64,000 nucleotides of DNA, from the NCBI GenBank assembly GCA_050729515.1, contig JBOHLG010000004.1, positions 1-64,000 of the forward strand. Direction: 5' to 3'. This document shows positions 59,474-64,000 of this stretch, in pieces. Numbering within the stretch: position 1 is the stretch's first letter; every line of letters starts with the position of its first letter. Source of the stretch: Acaudatibacter sp050729515. GTDB lineage: Bacteria; Pseudomonadota; Alphaproteobacteria; Caulobacterales; Caulobacteraceae. Both the position numbers and the translations under genes were made by a program. The notes below the pieces were generated by a model, which made no database searches, had not been told where the DNA came from, and saw only the letters and a program-made list of their open reading frames with translations.

Positions 59474-60646
59474 ATGAAGATCCGCCTCGCGGTAACGGCG
59501 TTAATCATCCTCGGCGGAGGCTCCCTTCTTATCTCGGCCTGCGGCGAACTGCCCAACGACGGTCCGAAGGTCGGCGCGGTCCTCAACGGCGCCGAGCGCC
59601 CCTCCCTCCACCACTACGACCTGGTCGACATCTCCTTTCCGGTGATCGCCACCATCAATGCCCATCCACCCACTCCCATGGCGAGCATTGCCGAGGCCGC
59701 CAGCGCCGCGCCCAACGATCTGATCGGCGAGGGCGACGTCCTCTCGGTCGGCATCTACCAGCCAGGCGAGGGCGCCATGGTCAGTTCGGCGCCGGCCCCA
59801 TCGGCGGCGGCGACGTCCTCCGAGCTTCTGCCGCGCATCGTCGTCGACCGGAACGGCGATGTCACCATCCCGTTCGCTGGAGAGGTCCATGTGGAAGGGC
59901 TCGCCCCGGCCGAGGCGTCCGAGGCCATTCGGAGCGCCCTCAAGGGCAAGGCGGTCAATCCCCAGGTGGTCGTCTCGGTCCTGACCAGTCAAGCCAACTC
60001 GGTCACGGTGATCGGCGAGGTCCACAAATCCGGTCTCTATCCAATCTCGGCCAACGATGATCACCTCCTCGATGTGATCGCCGCCGCCGGCGGCCTCGCG
60101 CAACAGCCGGCGGACCTTTCGGTCACCCTGGTGCGGGATGGAAAGAGCGCGACTATTCCGGTCGCCGAGCTGATGGCCGATCCTTCCCAGAACATTCGCC
60201 TTGCGCCACGCGACCAGATCCGGGTGGTGCTCCACGAGCGCAAGATCGATGCGTTCGGCGCCCTGGGCCACGTAGCGCAAGTTCCGATGCAGGACGCGAC
60301 GGTGAGTCTCGCCGACGTTCTCGCCCGGTCCGGCGGGCTCGACACCAACAGCGCCAACGAATCGGCGGTGTTCGTCTTCCGCTATGAGCGGCCGGAAGTG
60401 GCCCGCGCGCTCGGGGTTCCCATCGATCCGGCCTTTATCGGGCGCAAAGTGCCGATCGTCTATCGGCTCAATCTGCGTCAGCCGCAGGGTTACTTCCTGG
60501 CGACCAAATTCCAGGTCGAGCCGGACGATCTCATCGATGCGCCGCGGGCCAATTTAAGCGAAATCCAGAAGTTCTTCACCCTGGTCGATACCGCGACCGC
60601 GGCGTTCTACGAAGCGGTCGTGATCGGCGTCAGCGTACCCAAGTAA
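59474..60646 (+). CDS. Outer-membrane polysaccharide export lipoprotein (Wza/KpsD/OPX)
   Basis: A 390-residue lipoprotein: signal peptide MKIRLAVTALIILGGGSLL..., lipobox LISAC, then the Poly_export domain (NDLIGEGDVLSVGIYQPGEG, RIVVDRNGDVTIPFAGEVHV) and SLBB domains (NSVTVIGEVHKSGLYPISAN, PRDQIRVVLHERKIDAFGAL). It forms the outer-membrane translocon for polysaccharide. It uses a divergent promoter shared with the inner-membrane exporter. Confidence 0.95.
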   Translation: MKIRLAVTALIILGGGSLLISACGELPNDGPKVGAVLNGAERPSLHHYDLVDISFPVIATINAHPPTPMASIAEAASAAPNDLIGEGDVLSVGIYQPGEGAMVSSAPAPSAAATSSELLPRIVVDRNGDVTIPFAGEVHVEGLAPAEASEAIRSALKGKAVNPQVVVSVLTSQANSVTVIGEVHKSGLYPISANDDHLLDVIAAAGGLAQQPADLSVTLVRDGKSATIPVAELMADPSQNIRLAPRDQIRVVLHERKIDAFGALGHVAQVPMQDATVSLADVLARSGGLDTNSANESAVFVFRYERPEVARALGVPIDPAFIGRKVPIVYRLNLRQPQGYFLATKFQVEPDDLIDAPRANLSEIQKFFTLVDTATAAFYEAVVIGVSVPK

Positions 60647-60654
60647 GCCTGCGA

Positions 60655-61947
60655 CTACGCCCGCGCTGCTCGTAGCGATTTCGGAGCCGTCTTGTCGGTC
60701 AAGCCGAGAAGAATCGAGACCTGATCGAAATGCGCTTCCCACGTCGGGGCCTCATAGGCCACACGCCGGAGGGGGCTCAGGGTCTGGCGTCGTATCGCCG
60801 CGGCCCAGGCGGATCCGTCGAGGGGGTCGATCAGCTCGGCTTCCGGCGCCAGTTCTCGGTGAACAGGAATGTCAGAGGCGATGACAGGCGTGCCAAGGAC
60901 TCTGCCCTCCATCACTGGAAGATCGAAGCCTTCGGCGAAGGATGGCGCCAGCAGAGCCCTCGCCCCGGCAAGCAGGGCAACGGCGGCGTGATCACCGAGA
61001 TCGGCCGCCTCATGGACGACGGATTTCACCACCGCAGATCGTTCAAGCAGATCGATCGCGGACTCGTTCTCCCACCCGCGCCGCCCCAGAAGCACGAGAT
61101 GTGGCGTCGAGGCTCCCATCTCCTCACCCAGCCGCCGCCAAACGGTCAGCAGGAAAGCCAGGTTCTTTCGTGCTTCGATCGTGCCAATGAAGAGAAAATA
61201 GGGCCTGAGCGCTGAACGGGGCGCCTCGCACCTGAGGAAGGAGCTCTCGATACCGAGCTTCGTCACTTCCATCCTCGGCAGCCGGAGCCCTCGGCTCCGT
61301 GCGTAGGCGGAAATCCCGTCAGCTGTGGATTGCGAATTGGCGAGGACGAGATTGGCGTTTCTGAGGGTTGAGTCGACCCGCTCGATGTGGCGCGCACTCG
61401 CCGCCGGGGCGCAGTACTCGGGCCAGGAGATCGGAATCAGATCCTGGAGCATGATCACCAACGTAAGCCCTCGCCGCGAAAGCCGATCGAGAAATCCGGG
61501 CCTATCGAGCCCCGAGTGGCCAACGTTGAGATAGACGCCACGAGGAGGCTCTTGTTGAACTCGGCTGCGGACATATTTTCGTCCTGCCGCCAGCTTGCCG
61601 TGAAACCAGGCTGGACGCGGCGACGTGCGACCGGCGCGCAGGGCGACATGATCCTCGACCCCAGGCTGCAGCCTCGCAATGAGATCGCTCAGAACGCTTG
61701 GGGCCGCCGAAGGCGGGCCGGCGCCGAACTCATCGGCTTCCAAAACCAGCTTTTGAAGAAGAGATGTGGGCATGGCCGTCAGCCGGCCCGACCACGAAAC
61801 GACCGGCGTCAGTTCAATGGAGGTCTGTTCGTAGAGGAGCCACTTGGCGTATGCGAGCAGGACCCGATCGATTCCGGTGGGCGAGCCCCACTGGCGACGA
61901 TTGACCAGCCGCGTCGCGTCGAAGAGGATCGGGGTGCGGGCGTTCAC
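60655..61947 (-). CDS. Glycosyltransferase family 4
   Basis: About 430 residues: ILFDATRLVNRRQWGSPTGI DR-type N-terminus, LVIMLQDLIPISWPEYCAPA, LANSQSTADGISAYARSRGL, YFLFIGTIEARKNLAFLLTV and ARALLAPSFAEGFDLPVMEG (EX7E). Its GTG start overlaps the stop of the next gene upstream (GTGA). Such enzymes resemble mannosyltransferases acting on lipid- or polymer-linked acceptors. Confidence 0.9.
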   Translation of the reverse strand: MNARTPILFDATRLVNRRQWGSPTGIDRVLLAYAKWLLYEQTSIELTPVVSWSGRLTAMPTSLLQKLVLEADEFGAGPPSAAPSVLSDLIARLQPGVEDHVALRAGRTSPRPAWFHGKLAAGRKYVRSRVQQEPPRGVYLNVGHSGLDRPGFLDRLSRRGLTLVIMLQDLIPISWPEYCAPAASARHIERVDSTLRNANLVLANSQSTADGISAYARSRGLRLPRMEVTKLGIESSFLRCEAPRSALRPYFLFIGTIEARKNLAFLLTVWRRLGEEMGASTPHLVLLGRRGWENESAIDLLERSAVVKSVVHEAADLGDHAAVALLAGARALLAPSFAEGFDLPVMEGRVLGTPVIASDIPVHRELAPEAELIDPLDGSAWAAAIRRQTLSPLRRVAYEAPTWEAHFDQVSILLGLTDKTAPKSLRAARA

Positions 61948-63269
61948 AGGAGGGGCCGGTAAACCTTGGCTAGGCAATCTCGATGCGCCTCTGGCGAGAA
62001 TCGCGCTGCTTGTATCGCTCCTTTGCGCGCGAGTTCGGCGCGCAGAGCCTCGTCGCTGTCAAGCGCCCGGATGCCACGCGTGATCGCCTGCACATCATAG
62101 GGATCAACCATCAACGTCGCCTCGCCGGCCACTTCGGGAAGCGCGCCAGCATTCGAGGTGAGGACTGGCGTGCCCAGCGCCATGGCCTCCAGGACCGGGA
62201 GGCCGAAACCTTCGAAAAGTGAAGGCCAGAGCAGGGCGCGGGCTCCGCGGAGGAGTCCAATCAAACTTGTCCTCGGCAGGTAGTCAAAGCGACGGATCCG
62301 ATCCGACCTCATGAAGGACCCATTCTGATCTGAAGAATCAATGAACGGATCCCCGCTCTGCGGGGCACCGTCCTTTCCATCCGGCCACGCCTTTCCGCCG
62401 ACCACAACGAGCGGATGGGATGAACCAGCGGCAAGATAGGCCTCGATCAGTCTGCCCAGGTTCTTCTTCGGCTCGATGGCGCCCAGGAAGAGAAAATATC
62501 CCCGCCACGGAACTTGGAAGGCGGCTTCGACCGCGGCGGCGAGTTCCTCTTCCGGCTGGTCCGCTGTCGCGGCCGGCATGCTTATCGACTGCCAAGCTGT
62601 CGTGACGCGACTTTGTTCCACCGCGAAGAAGCGCATGAGGTCGCGCGTCGTAGATTCAGAGACCGTCACCACATGATCCGCCTCGCGGCAGATGCGCTCG
62701 CAAACCCCGTGGAACCGACGCTTGTTGTCCAAGGTGGCCCATGGCAGCCGAAGCGGGATGAGGTCATGGATCGTATAGACGTTCGGAGCGCCCTTGGCCT
62801 TCAGGGGCAACGGGCAGGTCCAGTGCATCAGCTTGAAGGGCTCGCCCTCGCCCTCGAATCCGAGTTCGGTGAAGCCGCCGGAACGGCCGTGCTCACGGTT
62901 GGCGCGGTGGAAGACATCCTGTGCCGCCCAGGCGACCTTTGCACCCGCCGCGCGCTCGCCGCCCAGGCCTTCCAGCACGTCTCCGGTCGCGGTCACCCGG
63001 ATCGCTGTCGGGAGCGAGGGCGGCCATCGTCGCAACAGGCGATCGATGCGGCTTCGCTTGCGTCCGGCAGCAGGTCTCGGCGCATCGAAAAGGGAGATCT
63101 CGTTGAGAAGGTTGTTGGCGCTGGGGGCCTCGGCAGGCCCGAAAAGGACCTGAGGCTCGTAACCCATATCGGCGATCGCTCCGATCAGGTTGCGGGCATA
63201 GGTCTTGATCCCCGTGCCCCTGGGCATGGAAAGATTGAAGCCGTCGACGCAGATCGCCTCACCGGGCAA
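61944..63269 (-). CDS. Glycosyltransferase family 4, mannosyltransferase-like
   Basis: About 441 residues. The N-terminus is AICVDGFNLSMPRGTGIKTY, followed by VYTIHDLIPLRLPWATLDNK, VTVSESTTRDLMRFFAVEQS, FLFLGAIEPKKNLGRLIEAY and LLWPSLFEGFGLPVLEAMAL. The fold is that of the WbdA/MtfB-like group. TTG 63269 is the only start that keeps the first strand (LPGEAICVDGFN); it overlaps the stop of the epimerase gene upstream. Same operon as the preceding and following genes. Confidence 0.9.
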   Translation of the reverse strand: MPGEAICVDGFNLSMPRGTGIKTYARNLIGAIADMGYEPQVLFGPAEAPSANNLLNEISLFDAPRPAAGRKRSRIDRLLRRWPPSLPTAIRVTATGDVLEGLGGERAAGAKVAWAAQDVFHRANREHGRSGGFTELGFEGEGEPFKLMHWTCPLPLKAKGAPNVYTIHDLIPLRLPWATLDNKRRFHGVCERICREADHVVTVSESTTRDLMRFFAVEQSRVTTAWQSISMPAATADQPEEELAAAVEAAFQVPWRGYFLFLGAIEPKKNLGRLIEAYLAAGSSHPLVVVGGKAWPDGKDGAPQSGDPFIDSSDQNGSFMRSDRIRRFDYLPRTSLIGLLRGARALLWPSLFEGFGLPVLEAMALGTPVLTSNAGALPEVAGEATLMVDPYDVQAITRGIRALDSDEALRAELARKGAIQAARFSPEAHRDCLAKVYRPLL

Positions 63270-64000
63270 GGGAGATCGGCCCCTCGCCGCTCGTCTCAAC
63301 CTCCTCGGCCGCGCCCGCGATGAGCGCTTCGGCGGCCCCGATCAGGTGATAGAAGGAGCTCGCCGGCGCGGCTCCCGGCATCAGAGTCCCTGTAGCGTCG
63401 ATGACATCGACCCACAGGCCCGGCGTCTCGACCGAGAGGTAGCGTCGGAGGACGCCCGCCGCCTCCGCCGCCTCGGCTTCCAAGACCCGGCTTTGGTCGC
63501 CTGAAGCGAATGCGGCGAGGCCGAGCGCCGCCTTCACGCGCTCCGTCTGGGGCCACAGCCGCCCGGCGCGATCGACGATCCGGAAGGCGCCGTCCATGGC
63601 GTTGGCGACCAATCCTCCGGAGACGACGCCCCGATTTCCCGCGTCATGAAGCCGCCGCGCCGCTTCGAGCGCAGGCGCGCCGCCGCCCAGGCGCATCCAC
63701 CTTGTCAGCAGCCAGGTCCATTCGAACTGGTGCCCGGGCCAGACTCTCACGGCCGTCTCCTCGAGGGGGCGCCAGGCCGGATTGTAGGCTTCTGCGAGCG
63801 CGCCAGTCCCCGGATCGATCAGCCGCTCCAGCGCCAAGGCGGCCAGCTCTTCGGCGAGCGCCCTCCACGGGCCCTTGGCCCCGCGCCGCTCGGTCCAGGC
63901 CAGGGACGCCTCGAAAAGGTGCATCAGGGGATTGGAAAGGAATCGCTCGCCATCGGGCTCGGCGAAGCCGCCGCGGGAGTGCCGAAAGACGCGTTCGAGC
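63259..64000 (-). CDS. AGE-family sugar epimerase/isomerase, partial (5' end outside)
   Basis: The frame is open to the right edge, so the start lies beyond the window; about 247 C-terminal residues are visible. FLSNPLMHLFEASLAW, WRPLEETAVRVWPGHQFEWT and NPAWRPLEE/GHQFEW are the (alpha/alpha)6-barrel motifs of N-acylglucosamine 2-epimerase and its mannose-isomerase relatives, with the catalytic His within PGHQFEW. It would supply or interconvert a hexose for polymer synthesis, perhaps mannose for the GDP-mannose branch. Its stop overlaps the next gene's TTG start region. Confidence 0.85.
   Translation of the reverse strand, partial: LERVFRHSRGGFAEPDGERFLSNPLMHLFEASLAWTERRGAKGPWRALAEELAALALERLIDPGTGALAEAYNPAWRPLEETAVRVWPGHQFEWTWLLTRWMRLGGGAPALEAARRLHDAGNRGVVSGGLVANAMDGAFRIVDRAGRLWPQTERVKAALGLAAFASGDQSRVLEAEAAEAAGVLRRYLSVETPGLWVDVIDATGTLMPGAAPASSFYHLIGAAEALIAGAAEEVETSGEGPISLAR

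Overview
The window is high-GC DNA that reads as an alphaproteobacterial chromosome, most likely from Sphingomonadales or Caulobacterales. The signs are the slt / dapA-smpB block, a CirA-type TonB receptor, a PEPxxWA-type sorting signal, tightly overlapped operons (ATGA, GTGA, TTGA junctions) and frequent GTG/TTG starts. I saw no tRNA, rRNA or CRISPR array.

Layout. 1-2.2 kb: the end of a family-5 uracil-DNA glycosylase, a ParDE toxin-antitoxin pair with a palindromic operator, and smpB and dapA. 2.5-4.55 kb: a soluble lytic transglycosylase. 4.6-7.4 kb: a decayed Rhs (YD-repeat) array with two core fragments, two small membrane-protein genes (one broken) that look like immunity genes, and a start-less beta-sandwich fragment on the opposite strand. 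7.5-13.2 kb: a PaoABC-type periplasmic aldehyde oxidoreductase behind a FecCD-type ABC importer. 13.35-16.9 kb: a short-chain dehydrogenase, a Baeyer-Villiger monooxygenase (BVMO) and an HSL-family esterase, which together make a plausible alcohol-ketone-ester-acid route, with paired palindromic operators in the divergent promoter. 16.95-21.7 kb: a TonB receptor, a BtuF-like binding protein and a TetR regulator. These are probably the partners of the importer 8 kb away, separated from it by the BVMO cassette.

21.8-41.6 kb is housekeeping and accessory metabolism. It holds two RNA-methyltransferase-like genes, a two-component system followed by a tripartite RND efflux pump, a bilobed retropepsin-like protease, a beta-propeller protein, a membrane protein / rubredoxin / crotonase / amidohydrolase / AI-2E-like gene run, a PLP enzyme of sulfur amino acids, an FMN reductase, a PEPxxWA-sorted secreted protein and a CDF metal exporter.

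41.5-64 kb is a surface-polysaccharide (capsule/EPS) locus. It has a sulfotransferase-like protein with a perfectly periodic 63-bp repeat tract, fcl, rmd-like and gmd for GDP-fucose and GDP-rhamnose, six or more glycosyltransferase domains (one protein carries two), a TPR protein, two methyltransferases, a dead IS5-family element, a KpsT/KpsE/KpsM-type ABC exporter in relatively AT-rich DNA, a Wza/KpsD-type outer-membrane lipoprotein, and the start of an AGE-family epimerase operon running off the right edge. No Wzx/Wzy and no initiating glycosyltransferase are in view, so export is inferred to be ABC-dependent.
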